In this document: in pieces, positions 17,977 to 27,175 of the stretch | Numbering within the stretch: position 1 is the first letter of the stretch | Layout: every line of letters starts with the position of its first letter | Origin: DATAUD01 sp035511075 | GTDB lineage: Bacteria > Verrucomicrobiota > Verrucomicrobiia > Limisphaerales > Palsa-1400 | DNA length: 64,000 nucleotides | Reading direction: 5' to 3' | Assembly (NCBI GenBank): GCA_035511075.1 | Contig: DATKFW010000096.1 | Location: forward strand, 1 to 64,000 | The notes under the pieces: model-generated | The model's database searches: none | What the model was told of the DNA's origin: nothing | The model's input: the letters and a program-made list of their open reading frames with translations, nothing else | Made by a program: the position numbers and the translations under genes

Positions 17977-18338
17977 CAGGAATTTGAGGAACGAAACTCG
18001 GGAGCAAGTCCTCGATCCGTAATGGCCGCTGTTGTCTCGCGTCGGGTGTCCGCGGCTTGCCGTTCATCCGGATCACGGGCGAAGGTTGTTCGATACGGGA
18101 ATACGGACTTTGACGCGTGGCATCCCGCAGCCACCGGCGAAAACACCGGGATGACCCAGCAGATTTCGAGACTGGATTTACAGGATGAACAGGATGAATT
18201 ACGGCACAGGGAGTTCTCCCCCAAACGGTGCGGACTTAGCCGTAACCATTCGGCTTAGTTCTGATGCCACATCCTTCTTTCCATCCTGTAAGTCCTGGTA
18301 ATCTCGTCAAATTCAGCTCCTTAAGTGCATCATTCGCG
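17977..18338. other. Intergenic region with paired 'ACAGGATGA' repeats
   Basis: No gene is supported. The stretch holds a tandem 9-mer (18180-18188 and 18189-18197) and an inverted 14-bp pair (18174-18187 and 18282-18295, one mismatch). It separates the convergent 3' ends of the small secreted protein and of the SGNH/FGE gene, so a bidirectional terminator or a repetitive element is likely. Confidence 0.6.
18174..18295. repeat. Inverted 14-bp repeat with internal tandem 9-mer
   Basis: Left arm 18174-18187 (GGATTTACAGGATG) pairs with 18282-18295 (CATCCTGTAAGTCC), 13 of 14 positions complementary. The left arm runs on into a second copy of ACAGGATGA. Sequences of this type are recurrent intergenic repeats in several soil bacteria. 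The ~94-bp spacer shows no gene. Confidence 0.7.
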
Positions 18339-20831
18339 CTAAGGGCTCCTGACACAACGAAGCACGATGTTGATGTCCTCCACGGGGCTCGCCTGGAACC
18401 CGTTGCGATTGGCGCAACGCGAGTACTTGGCGTCGGAGTTAAATTCGCCGCCGCGATATACACGCAGACTCCCGGTGGGCGGACCGGTTGGATTAGTAGC
18501 AGTGGGTTGTCCATACGGCGTCCCATAGAAATCCCAACACCACTCAAATACATTTCCAGCCATATCGTATAAGCCATATTCGTTTGGCGCAAAATAGCCC
18601 AAAGGAGTCGGACCACTTGCGGAGTCGCCGGGGTTTGAGCCATTCGGCCCCAAATCGTAGCTATAAGAGACCGTTTCTCCGTAGTAGCTGGCCAAACTTT
18701 CACTTATGAAGTTGCCCCACGGAAATCGTTGCCCGCTCAACCCGCCTCGAGCCGCCTTCTCCCACTCCGCTTCTGTTGGCAACCTGTAACCATTGGCCGT
18801 CCAGTTGGCATAGGGCGTCCCATCCCCACTCGTATAGACGTTGGCGAATCCCGTATCCGTGTAATATACAGGTGTCAAACCTGCCTGTTGAGAGCGCGCA
18901 TTGCACCAAATCACACAGTCATACCAATTCAACCACTGGACCGGCACATTGGGGACGGTGCCTATGCCGGGATCGTCAAAGCGATAGCCTTGATTGGTTG
19001 CCCAAAAATACACCGAGAGCCATTGGCTGTAGCTCACCAGGTTCACATCCATATAAAACGCCGACACCGTTATGGTGGTGGGAATGGCATCCGCCTCGCC
19101 ATCCAAAGTGTCCCCCATCGTGAACGATCCCGCGGGAATGAGGGCCATGGCCGGAGGGATAGCCGGTGTCGCTGCAGTCAGTTTGGTCAATCCGCCGCCG
19201 TCGCCTCCTCCGGGAATTACTCCCCAATTGCCAATGCCATTTGGTCCGCCAAAAAGCACCGTATTCGTCGCGGGGATGCCCGTCGCCAGGATGCCGGTAA
19301 TTGGAAGGCCGCTGCTGTTGGTCAGGTCCGCCCCCAGTTTCCCCGTCACCGTGACATTGCCGGCGAATGTGACATCGCCGGTTTTATCGACATTCCAGAC
19401 CGCGCCCGGCCATGAATAGCTGTAAAGCCGGAAGTTGGCCTGGTTGTTGAACGTCCCCAGCAGCCATTGGTTGCCGGCGTTGTTGCCAAACAAAATGTCG
19501 GAGTCTGCGGTCGGATTAAACATATTGATCCAGCCCTGAGCGCCAGGCGCGGCCGTTCCAATGCCGAGGCCGACGTTAAACTGGCCGGTATTGCCCTTGA
19601 TAAACCCACCGGCGATGGTCCCCGTCGCGTTAAACCCCGGCGCGGTGATGGGAACATTGGCGGTGATGTTGCTATTGTCGCCGTTGAGCACGTCCGCATA
19701 GACCACGCGGCTGAGGTCCGTGCTGTCGGCCACGCTGGGGCCCAGGTAATTGAGGATCGCTGCATTGGTAGAAATCATCACGGCCAGGGCGGCATTATTC
19801 GCCGCGTTAAGATGGATGCCGCTGATCCCACCGATCAATTGAACCGCCGGATTCGTCACGAAGGCCGCCTCGTCCACCAGGGTGTTGTATTCGGCCGTGG
19901 CGCCTCGAATCCATGTTGTGACATTTGTCCATTGGACCATTTGCGGCTGTGTCCATGAGGCGTTGGTGTGAAAAGTGAAGGCGACGACGTAATAGCCTTG
20001 AGACCTGGCTGTGTTCCAGTACGCCTTTATATAGTCCTCGATCTCCGCATCGGTCTCGGCCTTGTCGTTAACATCGTTATAGCCAATCCAGTAGAAAAGG
20101 ATTTTATCGGTCGCGGTGACTGAGCCGGCGGCGTTGGCGTAATTGAACCAGCGTTCCTCGGCCGTCACGGATGGCACGCCGAAATCGTACGCCGCATGGT
20201 GGAAGTAAAAACCCGGCAGTTGGAGGAGCCGGTCCGGATAATCGTTGTAATTACCGGCGACGACCTCGCCATTGGCCCAAGCCGTCATGCTGTCGCCGTC
20301 GAACACGAAGGTCGCCCCGACGTTCAGGCCGCTGGTCAGAGTCAGGGGCGTCGTGTCATTATTTGTCACCACTGCACCAGGCAGTTGTGCCAGCGCAATG
20401 GCACCAGTGATGTTCGTCGCCGCAACGCTGTTGGCGCTGGTTGCGGAGCCTGCGTTGGGCGCATACATGGCATACGGCGTGGGGGTCAGTTTCTGCAAGG
20501 GAGTAAGCGCGATGAAGCCGCCCTCGCCGTTGCTGCGAACAGTCATGGCAAGCCAGGTAGCATTACCGGTAAAGACGTCGCCAAAGTCGAGAGTCGTATT
20601 GAACAGGCCGTTGGTCACGCCGATGTTCGTTTGAGTGATCGTGCTGCCAATCTGGCCGGTGTTGGTGCTGCTGTTGTTGAACAGCGCGAAAGTGAAGTCG
20701 TAGATGCCATTGGCGGGACTGCCGCTGCTGTTCAACTGCCCTTGATACGTGAAGGCCGCGCCCTGGGCGAGCAGACGATGAGTGAGGGAGAGGAGGGTCA
20801 ATGAGAGAAAAAACAAAACACATTTTTTCAT
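18339..20831 (-). CDS. Secreted multidomain protein: SGNH-hydrolase-like domain plus C-terminal FGE-sulfatase domain
   Basis: This 830-aa precursor has a signal peptide ('LFFLSLTLLSLTHRLLAQG'). Residues ~22-150 form a beta-rich region often seen at the start of verrucomicrobial surface proteins ('FTYQGQLNSSGSPANGIYDF'). An SGNH/GDSL-like hydrolase follows (~165-365): 'FDGDSMTAW' carries the nucleophile block, 'YWIGYNDVND' the Gly/Asn block, and 'GISGIHLNA' a possible His block. A tail-spike-like beta region ('FNATGTIAGGFIKGNTGQFN') leads to a formylglycine-generating-enzyme-like domain (~550-830) with 'IPAGSFTMGD', 'YRLPTEAEWEKAARGG', 'YDMAGNVFEWCWD' and 'RVYRGGEF'. True FGE activity is uncertain, because many such domains only bind ligands. 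The start follows 'gaggtaaattcca'. Confidence 0.85.
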   Translation of the reverse strand: MKKCVLFFLSLTLLSLTHRLLAQGAAFTYQGQLNSSGSPANGIYDFTFALFNNSSTNTGQIGSTITQTNIGVTNGLFNTTLDFGDVFTGNATWLAMTVRSNGEGGFIALTPLQKLTPTPYAMYAPNAGSATSANSVAATNITGAIALAQLPGAVVTNNDTTPLTLTSGLNVGATFVFDGDSMTAWANGEVVAGNYNDYPDRLLQLPGFYFHHAAYDFGVPSVTAEERWFNYANAAGSVTATDKILFYWIGYNDVNDKAETDAEIEDYIKAYWNTARSQGYYVVAFTFHTNASWTQPQMVQWTNVTTWIRGATAEYNTLVDEAAFVTNPAVQLIGGISGIHLNAANNAALAVMISTNAAILNYLGPSVADSTDLSRVVYADVLNGDNSNITANVPITAPGFNATGTIAGGFIKGNTGQFNVGLGIGTAAPGAQGWINMFNPTADSDILFGNNAGNQWLLGTFNNQANFRLYSYSWPGAVWNVDKTGDVTFAGNVTVTGKLGADLTNSSGLPITGILATGIPATNTVLFGGPNGIGNWGVIPGGGDGGGLTKLTAATPAIPPAMALIPAGSFTMGDTLDGEADAIPTTITVSAFYMDVNLVSYSQWLSVYFWATNQGYRFDDPGIGTVPNVPVQWLNWYDCVIWCNARSQQAGLTPVYYTDTGFANVYTSGDGTPYANWTANGYRLPTEAEWEKAARGGLSGQRFPWGNFISESLASYYGETVSYSYDLGPNGSNPGDSASGPTPLGYFAPNEYGLYDMAGNVFEWCWDFYGTPYGQPTATNPTGPPTGSLRVYRGGEFNSDAKYSRCANRNGFQASPVEDINIVLRCVRSP

Positions 20832-21146
20832 TGGAATTTACCTCTGGTCGAATGGATCGGGCGCAATTTCGCACAAGGCCGCCTCCAATGTCGAGGAAGT
20901 TTGGCTGCTTGGATGGCACAGCCGTTCGCAGGGGCCTTTGGTAATGGGCGGGACCTTCCCGACTGTCATCGGCAGCCCGCACACACCATCTGTGTCGGCG
21001 AGCCTTCTCGGGGAAGCGTCGCTTTGACTGTTGCATACATACTAACGCTCCATTTTGGCAACAAGAAACCGAACACGCCAGGAACCGCTTGGCAACATCA
21101 AAAAACCTGACATGAACAAAGCACGTCACAGTGGCCGTTTAATGGT
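20832..21146. other. Intergenic region between czcA end and the SGNH/FGE gene
   Basis: No gene is supported. The left part should contain the promoter and leader of the SGNH/FGE gene (minus strand), the right part the end of the czcCBA transcript. No strong hairpin plus T-run was recognised. Confidence 0.5.
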
Positions 21147-24100
21147 TCAGGCCGGCGGGTCTCCCGGATGAGGGCGATGTTGTTCTTCAAGGTTGACGGC
21201 AAAGACGGCCCGATCTTCGCGGGATTCAAATAACGGATAGAGCAGAGGCAGAATGAAAAGGGTCAGGACGGTGCCGGTAACCAGGCCGCCAATAATCACC
21301 ACCGCGAAGGGACGCGCCGTTTCCGCTCCCACCCCTTTGGATAAGGCCATGGGCAGCAGACCCAGCAGCGCCATCAACGCCGTCATCACCATCGGCCGCA
21401 CACGGGAGGCGGCGCCGTCTTTGATGGATTCGATCATTTCCTTGCCTTCCCAGCGCAATTCGCGAATGCGGGTGACCAGGATCACGCTGTTTTGGATCGA
21501 GACGCCGAACAAAGCCACAAAGCCGACCAGGGCCGCCACCGACAGGTTAAGCCCGGACGCGGGCAGCGCCATGATGCCGCCGGCGGCCGCGAAGGGAACG
21601 GTCAGCAGAATCAAAATGGCGAACCTCCCCGAGTCGAAGGCGATGAACAAGAGGAAGAAAATCGCGGCGATGGTGATCGGCACTACAATGGCCAGGCGCT
21701 TTTCGGCGCGCCGTTCGTTTTCAAAGGAACCGGTCCATTCCAGTCTGTAGCCCGTCGGCAGATGAACCTGCCTGTTTACTTTTCGCTGCGCTTCCTCCAC
21801 GAGGGAGCCGAGATCGCGACCGCGGACGGACATTTTGACGGCTGTGCGCCGCTCATTTTCCTCCCGATCAATGATGTTCAGACCGGGACGCACATCCACC
21901 GTCGCCACGGTCCCCAGGGTAATCCGTTCGCCGTTTGATCCGAAGATCGGTATGTTGCGAATGGATTCCAAATCCGACACCGATTTTGGATTTATTCGGA
22001 CGACCAGATCGTAGGAGCGTTCGCCTTCAAGGACCTGGGTGGCCGTCTGGCCGCCGATGGCGGTGGCGACGACCGTCTGGACATCGGCCACGGCCAGGCC
22101 ATAGCGCGCAATGGCCGCGCGATCTATGGTGATTTGAATTTGCGGCTGCCCCAGCAACCTGTCGGTGCCCACGTCCGTGGCTCCGGGCACGGTCTTGATG
22201 ATGTCAACTATATGATCGGCGATGGCTTGCAGCTTGTAGGTGTCGGGCCCGAATATCTTGATGGCCAGCTCGCTCTTGATGCCAGAAACTGCCTCGTCGA
22301 CGTTGTCCTCTATGTACTGGCTGAATTGGGTGTCGATTCCTGGTATCTCTCGGATTTTCGCGTCCATGGCCTCACACAACGCGTCGCGCGTGTGCGCAGT
22401 GGTCCATTTATCGCGCGGGATCAAACCCACGCTGTATTCGGTGATGTCCCAACCGTTGACATCGGTGCCGTCATCCGGACGGCCCAGTTGGCTGACGACA
22501 TACCGGACTTCGGGAAAGGCAGCCATAATCTTGCGCACTTTCTGGGTGATTTTGGCCGATTCCGAGGGCGAAATGGATTGCGGCACAAACGTGCGCACCC
22601 ATAAGTCTCCCTCATCCAGCTTGGGGAGGAATTCGCTTCCCAGCCTGGTGTAGATTACGCCGCCGACCAACAGGAGAATGGCGGCCACGAGATAAACCGC
22701 TTTGGGAACCCTCATGGCCAGGGCCAGCGACGGGCGATAGATCCCCAGGAGCATCCGGACAATCCAAGCCTGATGGCTGGCAATCTTCCCCCCGCGCACC
22801 GCAATACTGGCCAGCGCCGGCACAACGAGGATGGCAAAAACGGTGCCCGCGATGAGCGCGAAGGTCAGCGTCAACGCCATCGGTTTAAAGATTCTACCCT
22901 CGACCCGCTGCATCGTAAAGAGCGGCACGAACGCGGTCAGCAAAATGACCTTGGAAAACAATATGGGCCGTCCCATTTCAGTTGTCGCTTCGACAATGGC
23001 GGAGGTCAACGAGCGGACTTTACCCTTCCTCTCTTCCAGGATGCGCAGAAGATTCTCCATCACCACGACTGCGGAATCCACAATGATGCCAAAGTCAATG
23101 GCGCCCATGGAAATGAGATTGGCCGGGATGCCTTTCAAATCCAGCAGCAGGAACGCGCCCAACAAGGAAAACGGCACCGCCAGCGCCACCACCAACGCCG
23201 AACGCCAATTGCCCAGCCCGAGAAACAGGAACAGCACAAGAAGCACCAGAGCAATGCCTTCGCCCATGTTGTGGCCCACGGTGTGAAGGGTGCGCTCCGT
23301 CAGCCCGGTGCGGTCGTAGTACTCGACAAGTTTGACGCCCGGGGGCAGATACCGCTCATTGACTTGATCGGCCATGATCTCGATGCGTTTGCACACTTCC
23401 AGAGGGTTCTCTCCTTTGCGCATCACGATGATGTCTTCGGGCACGTCGTCCTCGTCCCGGGTCCCCTCCGTGCGGCCCACCCGTCCGAGACGGTTGGCGT
23501 GGCCGATAATCACCCGGCCCACATCGCTGATGTGGATGGGGGTGCCATTGACCGTTGCCACGGAGATATTTTCGATATCGGAAATGCTCTTGATCAGGCC
23601 CAACCCGCGGACCACATAGAGTTCTGTTCCGTGCTCGACGTAGGAACCGCCGGCGTTGGCGTTGCCATTGGACAGGGCGGTGAATACCTGGGCCAGGTTC
23701 AGACCGTAAGACTTGAGTTTGGAGGGATCGATCAGCACCTGATATTGCTTGGTCAGTCCGCCGAAGGGATTGACATCCACCACGCCCGGCACCGAGCGCA
23801 TCTTCTTCTCAACGACCCAATCCTCCAACGAGCGCACTTCCTCCGGAGGATAACCGGGGACGGCCCTCATCGTGAAGCGATAGACTTCTCCAATCGGCGT
23901 GGCGTCGGGCGAGAGCGCCGGCTGTGCGCCCTGCGGCAACGTCACCGTGCCCAGCAGTTGATTGGCCACGTTGCGCACATAGGCGTTGTTGGCGTCATCC
24001 TCGAAGACGATGGTGATTTGAGAGAGGCCAAACTCCGAAATTGAGCGCATCGAGACGCGCTTGGGGATGCCGTTCATCACGTTTTCGATCGGAATGGTGA

Positions 24101-24293
24101 CCGTCCGCTCGACCTCTTCCGCGGCGTGTCCTGGATACAGGGTGAAGACCTGGATGGTGACGTTGGTGACATCGGGATAGGCTTCCACCGGGATGTCGTG
24201 AAAGGCCAGTGCTCCGCAAAAGATGAACACACACATCAGCGCAATCACGACGGCGCGATGGCGCAGAACATTGGTTGTAAGCGAATTCATCAC
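21147..24293 (-). CDS. czcA: RND heavy-metal-efflux-type pump, CzcA/CusA family
   Basis: This 1048-aa inner-membrane pump has the RND layout: helix 1 at ~14-34, a large periplasmic loop, a bundle of helices (~340-540), a second periplasmic loop and a final bundle. Helix 4 has 'GAIDFGIIVDSAVVVMEN', the proton-relay Asp/Asp/Glu pattern of the heavy-metal (HME) subfamily. 'DVTNVTIQVFTLYPGHAAEEVERTV' (abridged) is also HME-like. It is the last gene of a czcC-czcB-czcA order, 34 bp after czcB. Predicted to export divalent cations (Zn, Co, Cd, Ni) or Cu/Ag with the adaptor and outer-membrane channel; metal specificity cannot be assigned by eye. Confidence 0.92.
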   Translation of the reverse strand: MMNSLTTNVLRHRAVVIALMCVFIFCGALAFHDIPVEAYPDVTNVTIQVFTLYPGHAAEEVERTVTIPIENVMNGIPKRVSMRSISEFGLSQITIVFEDDANNAYVRNVANQLLGTVTLPQGAQPALSPDATPIGEVYRFTMRAVPGYPPEEVRSLEDWVVEKKMRSVPGVVDVNPFGGLTKQYQVLIDPSKLKSYGLNLAQVFTALSNGNANAGGSYVEHGTELYVVRGLGLIKSISDIENISVATVNGTPIHISDVGRVIIGHANRLGRVGRTEGTRDEDDVPEDIIVMRKGENPLEVCKRIEIMADQVNERYLPPGVKLVEYYDRTGLTERTLHTVGHNMGEGIALVLLVLFLFLGLGNWRSALVVALAVPFSLLGAFLLLDLKGIPANLISMGAIDFGIIVDSAVVVMENLLRILEERKGKVRSLTSAIVEATTEMGRPILFSKVILLTAFVPLFTMQRVEGRIFKPMALTLTFALIAGTVFAILVVPALASIAVRGGKIASHQAWIVRMLLGIYRPSLALAMRVPKAVYLVAAILLLVGGVIYTRLGSEFLPKLDEGDLWVRTFVPQSISPSESAKITQKVRKIMAAFPEVRYVVSQLGRPDDGTDVNGWDITEYSVGLIPRDKWTTAHTRDALCEAMDAKIREIPGIDTQFSQYIEDNVDEAVSGIKSELAIKIFGPDTYKLQAIADHIVDIIKTVPGATDVGTDRLLGQPQIQITIDRAAIARYGLAVADVQTVVATAIGGQTATQVLEGERSYDLVVRINPKSVSDLESIRNIPIFGSNGERITLGTVATVDVRPGLNIIDREENERRTAVKMSVRGRDLGSLVEEAQRKVNRQVHLPTGYRLEWTGSFENERRAEKRLAIVVPITIAAIFFLLFIAFDSGRFAILILLTVPFAAAGGIMALPASGLNLSVAALVGFVALFGVSIQNSVILVTRIRELRWEGKEMIESIKDGAASRVRPMVMTALMALLGLLPMALSKGVGAETARPFAVVIIGGLVTGTVLTLFILPLLYPLFESREDRAVFAVNLEEQHRPHPGDPPA

Positions 24294-24327
24294 GAGGTGT
24301 CAGGGGTCAGTCCATGCTGGCTTGCGG

Positions 24328-25536
24328 CTAGGACGACGGTTCCACCAGGGCCTGCAACAGGAGAGCGCCTTCCGTGACCACTTTTTGACCCGGGTTGATG
24401 CCTTCGAAAATCGGGACTTTGTCGTCCTGTTCGATGCCGACTTTGACCTGCTTGCGCTCAAAGGTGCCGGGAGCATCCTCCAAAAAAACGAACGAGTCGT
24501 CGCCCTTCATGAAGAGCGCTGTGGAGGGAACCTCCACGCCGAGTTTCCCTGTTTGGTCCGAGGCTTCCACCACATCCACCAGCACATACATCTCCGATTT
24601 GAGCAGGTTGTCGGGATTATTGACAACACCGCGAACTTTGACAGTCCGCGTGCTCGGATCCATCGTGTCGCCAATGAGGTCCACCACGCCGTCGAAGACC
24701 TTGCCAGGAAAGGCTCGCGAATAGACATCGAGATGCTGGCCCGAGTGCAGGTTGGACAGGTCCGATTCCGCCACGTCCAATTGCAGCCACAACCTGGTGG
24801 GATCACTGACCACAAAACTGGGCGCGAATAAATTGGGGGCGTTGGCCAGCATGAGATCCGCGCGCAGTTCCTGGCCGGGGTTTATGTTCCTATCGACCAG
24901 CACGCCGGCTATCGGGCTGCGCAATATATATACCGCGTTGGTGCTCTTATCGGTTCCACCGTAATTGGCTAATACCGCCTGCGCCCGGTCACGTTCCGCC
25001 AGCGCGGCTACGTAAGCCGCCTGGGCGGCTTCCACGTCCTTGACGGCGGCTGCGCCGTGCGCGAGCAGGTCTTTGCTGCGCGAAAGAGCCTTGTCCGCCG
25101 CCGCCAGATTCCCAACAGCCGTCCGGGCGTTGGCCAGGGCCTGGGCGAAATCCGGCGAATCAATCTCCGCCAACGGTGTGCCGACCGATATAGGCTGGCC
25201 GAGGTCCACCCGAATGTCGGTGACACGTCCCGCCACCGGCGTGAACACACCCACCGTCGTCTTCTCATCCCAGCAAAGGCGGCCGGTGACATGCGCGACG
25301 GCCGTGGTTCGAATTTGGGCGGTTTCCACCGCGATCGATGCCAATTGCGGGGCGTTGGTCGAAAACACAACCTTCTCGCCGTCCACTTTCGGATCGGGCG
25401 GCGGCTCGAACGTTGGTGGTTTCTCCTTGCTGCAGCCGAGCAAACCGGCCAGCGCCAGAAGACTCACCCATATTGGCAGAGTTAACTTTGCGGGAAAATG
25501 AGCGGGAGCGATTTTTGCTTTGGGTGGAACATTCAT
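24328..25536 (-). CDS. czcB: RND periplasmic adaptor lipoprotein, CzcB-like
   Basis: This 402-aa membrane-fusion protein has a lipoprotein signal with 'LAGLLGCSKE'. The barrel-sandwich halves are 'VAGRVTDIRVDLGQPISVG' and 'SPIAGVLVDRNINPGQELR', with a helical hairpin between (~130-200, 'NLAAADKALSRSKDLLAHG'). The beta-barrel and membrane-proximal domains follow. It links the inner-membrane pump to the outer-membrane channel. It lies 16 bp after czcC and 34 bp before czcA. No His-rich metal-binding N-terminus is apparent. Confidence 0.92.
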   Translation of the reverse strand: MNVPPKAKIAPAHFPAKLTLPIWVSLLALAGLLGCSKEKPPTFEPPPDPKVDGEKVVFSTNAPQLASIAVETAQIRTTAVAHVTGRLCWDEKTTVGVFTPVAGRVTDIRVDLGQPISVGTPLAEIDSPDFAQALANARTAVGNLAAADKALSRSKDLLAHGAAAVKDVEAAQAAYVAALAERDRAQAVLANYGGTDKSTNAVYILRSPIAGVLVDRNINPGQELRADLMLANAPNLFAPSFVVSDPTRLWLQLDVAESDLSNLHSGQHLDVYSRAFPGKVFDGVVDLIGDTMDPSTRTVKVRGVVNNPDNLLKSEMYVLVDVVEASDQTGKLGVEVPSTALFMKGDDSFVFLEDAPGTFERKQVKVGIEQDDKVPIFEGINPGQKVVTEGALLLQALVEPSS

Positions 25537-25552
25537 GTTGCGGGATATTTTT

Positions 25553-26950
25553 TCACTTGCGCGCTTCCAATTCTGTCTGGGTCAAAACGGTGCGCGCCGC
25601 AGCCAGGTCGGCGATCGCGCTGGCGGTGTCGGACATGGCCTGGACGGTGGCCAGACGGATGTCGTTATCCGTGCGTTCGGCATCCAGCAGGTCCACCAAA
25701 GAAGCGCCGCCCTTTTCGTAGGAGAAGGCGACCGACTCGCGGACCTTTGTGGATTTGGGCGCGGTCTGATTGCGGTAGCTTAACCAGCGCGCATGAGCTT
25801 CGTTAAATTCGGATTCCGCGTTGGAAATGTCGGCCTCCATCTGGGTCCTGACCTTTCCGGCCGCCATCATCATTTGGTCGACACTGGCTTCGGCTGCCTT
25901 GATATTCCCTCCATTCAAGTTCCACAAAGGCAGGGGGAAGGAAACGCCGATGCCGGTTGTGTCCGCGGGCGGCCCGGTATTGGGAGGCTCATGCTCGTAT
26001 TGAACCAGGAATGTCGGGTCCGGTACCCGAATCGCCTTTTGCAACCGGAGGTTGGCCTTGGCGCTCTTGAGATCGGCTTCCGCGGCGAGCACATCCGGTC
26101 TGACTGCATCCGGCCCCAATTGGGGGGCGGCCGGAAGCGGAGCTTCGACTAGTTCCTCCAGCGATCCAGCCAACGCATAGTGTCCTTTGGGCTGAGGGAT
26201 GCCCATTAGGATTTCCACGGCAATCCGCGCCTGCACAGCCGCTGCCTCAGCCGATTTGGCCTGTAATTCGTATTGTTCGGCGTTGATTTCGATTTGCTTT
26301 TTGTCTGAATCGGAAATGTCACCGGCCTTGAATCGGGATTCGGCAATGTCGGCCTCGTGGCGGAGCAGTTGGGAAGATTCGTTTAGAATCCGAACGTTTT
26401 CCTCGGCCAGCAAGGCCGCGACGAAAGCCTTGGTCACTCCTTGATCCAGGGTCCTCTTGGCGTCGTAAAAGCGCGCCTTGGCCCCAAAAATGCCCGCCCT
26501 GGCGGCCGCCTGGCGATCGTGGCGCTTGCCGGCAATCTCAATCAATTGATTGACGGCGAAAATGGTATCGTAACTGCGTTCCCAGATGCCATTGCCCATC
26601 GTCGTCCCGGCCTCATACGCGCCAATATACGCGGTCGATATGGAAGCTGTGGGATTGGGGAATTCCTTGGCAACGATAAGTTGCGCCGAGGCGGCGTCGA
26701 TGCCGCTCCTGGCCGCCAGCAAGTCCCAGTTTTTTTCAAAGGAAATCTCCTTGGCTTGGGACAGGGTTAACGTCGGGGCCGGGGCGTTGGTTCCCGCAAC
26801 TTGAGCGTGCGGCGGATTTGGGTTCGCGGGTTGGCCGGAGGCGGATCCGGCAAGGACAGGCGCAAACACAAGCGCCGCAACCAATCGCAAGGTGTGCCCT
26901 GGCGAGTTGCGAATTGCTCGATCATCATCAATTAAAACAGTTGCCTTCAT
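25553..26950 (-). CDS. czcC: RND outer-membrane factor, CzcC-like TolC family
   Basis: This 465-aa protein has a signal peptide ('LRLVAALVFAPVLAGSASG') and two tandem OEP halves with long amphipathic helices ('AKEISFEKNWDLLAARSGIDAASAQL' region; 'LRLQKAIRVPDPTFLVQYEH' region). It forms the trimeric outer-membrane duct. It is the first gene of the czcCBA operon. About 50-155 bp upstream are two sequence blocks shared with the region upstream of the other RND system, which suggests common regulation. Confidence 0.9.
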   Translation of the reverse strand: MKATVLIDDDRAIRNSPGHTLRLVAALVFAPVLAGSASGQPANPNPPHAQVAGTNAPAPTLTLSQAKEISFEKNWDLLAARSGIDAASAQLIVAKEFPNPTASISTAYIGAYEAGTTMGNGIWERSYDTIFAVNQLIEIAGKRHDRQAAARAGIFGAKARFYDAKRTLDQGVTKAFVAALLAEENVRILNESSQLLRHEADIAESRFKAGDISDSDKKQIEINAEQYELQAKSAEAAAVQARIAVEILMGIPQPKGHYALAGSLEELVEAPLPAAPQLGPDAVRPDVLAAEADLKSAKANLRLQKAIRVPDPTFLVQYEHEPPNTGPPADTTGIGVSFPLPLWNLNGGNIKAAEASVDQMMMAAGKVRTQMEADISNAESEFNEAHARWLSYRNQTAPKSTKVRESVAFSYEKGGASLVDLLDAERTDNDIRLATVQAMSDTASAIADLAAARTVLTQTELEARK

Positions 26951-26996
26951 CGCTGCAAAGCAGAACGCCTGAAACTTGTAACCGGACTGGACCAGC

Positions 26997-27022
26997 GTTC
27001 ACAGCGGTGCAGACTGCGAAAC
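26997..27022 (-). promoter_or_regulatory. Shared upstream block 1 (czcCBA copy)
   Basis: A 26-bp stretch beginning GTTCACAGCGGTGC matches 34360-34385 at 24 of 26 positions. It lies 47-72 bp upstream of czcC, where promoter elements or a leader would be. The other copy is likewise upstream of the adaptor gene of the second RND operon. The rest of the two intergenic regions is not similar, so the block is probably functional, as a promoter, operator or leader. Confidence 0.6.
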
Positions 27023-27076
27023 AACTTCCGCGTTTGAAAAGTTAGTCTGCGTGCGGGCCGGTGTATGTAGGGCGAT

Positions 27077-27121
27077 GCCTAAAGTAATTGTACGGCGAGG
27101 TCGTACACTTTGGTGTACGAC
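27077..27121 (-). promoter_or_regulatory. Shared upstream block 2 with perfect 9-bp palindrome (czcCBA copy)
   Basis: 27077-27106 aligns without gaps with 34446-34475 (23 of 30): GCCTAAA, GTACGG and TCGTAC occur at identical offsets (0, 13, 24). Overlapping it, 27100-27108 (GTCGTACAC) and 27113-27121 (GTGTACGAC) form a perfect inverted repeat around TTTG. TACGA half sites of this kind suit a dimeric LuxR/NarL-type regulator, and two such genes flank the two RND systems. A hairpin role at the end of the regulator gene is the alternative. Confidence 0.6.
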
Positions 27122-27175
27122 TTTTGGCTGTTACTGACGATGCGCGCCGACTCAGGGGACCCGGCCCGCGGCGAG

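Noticed and set aside
22773..24044. Long plus-strand open frame (423 codons)
   Set aside because: Antisense to the czcA coding sequence; His- and Arg-rich, no family features.
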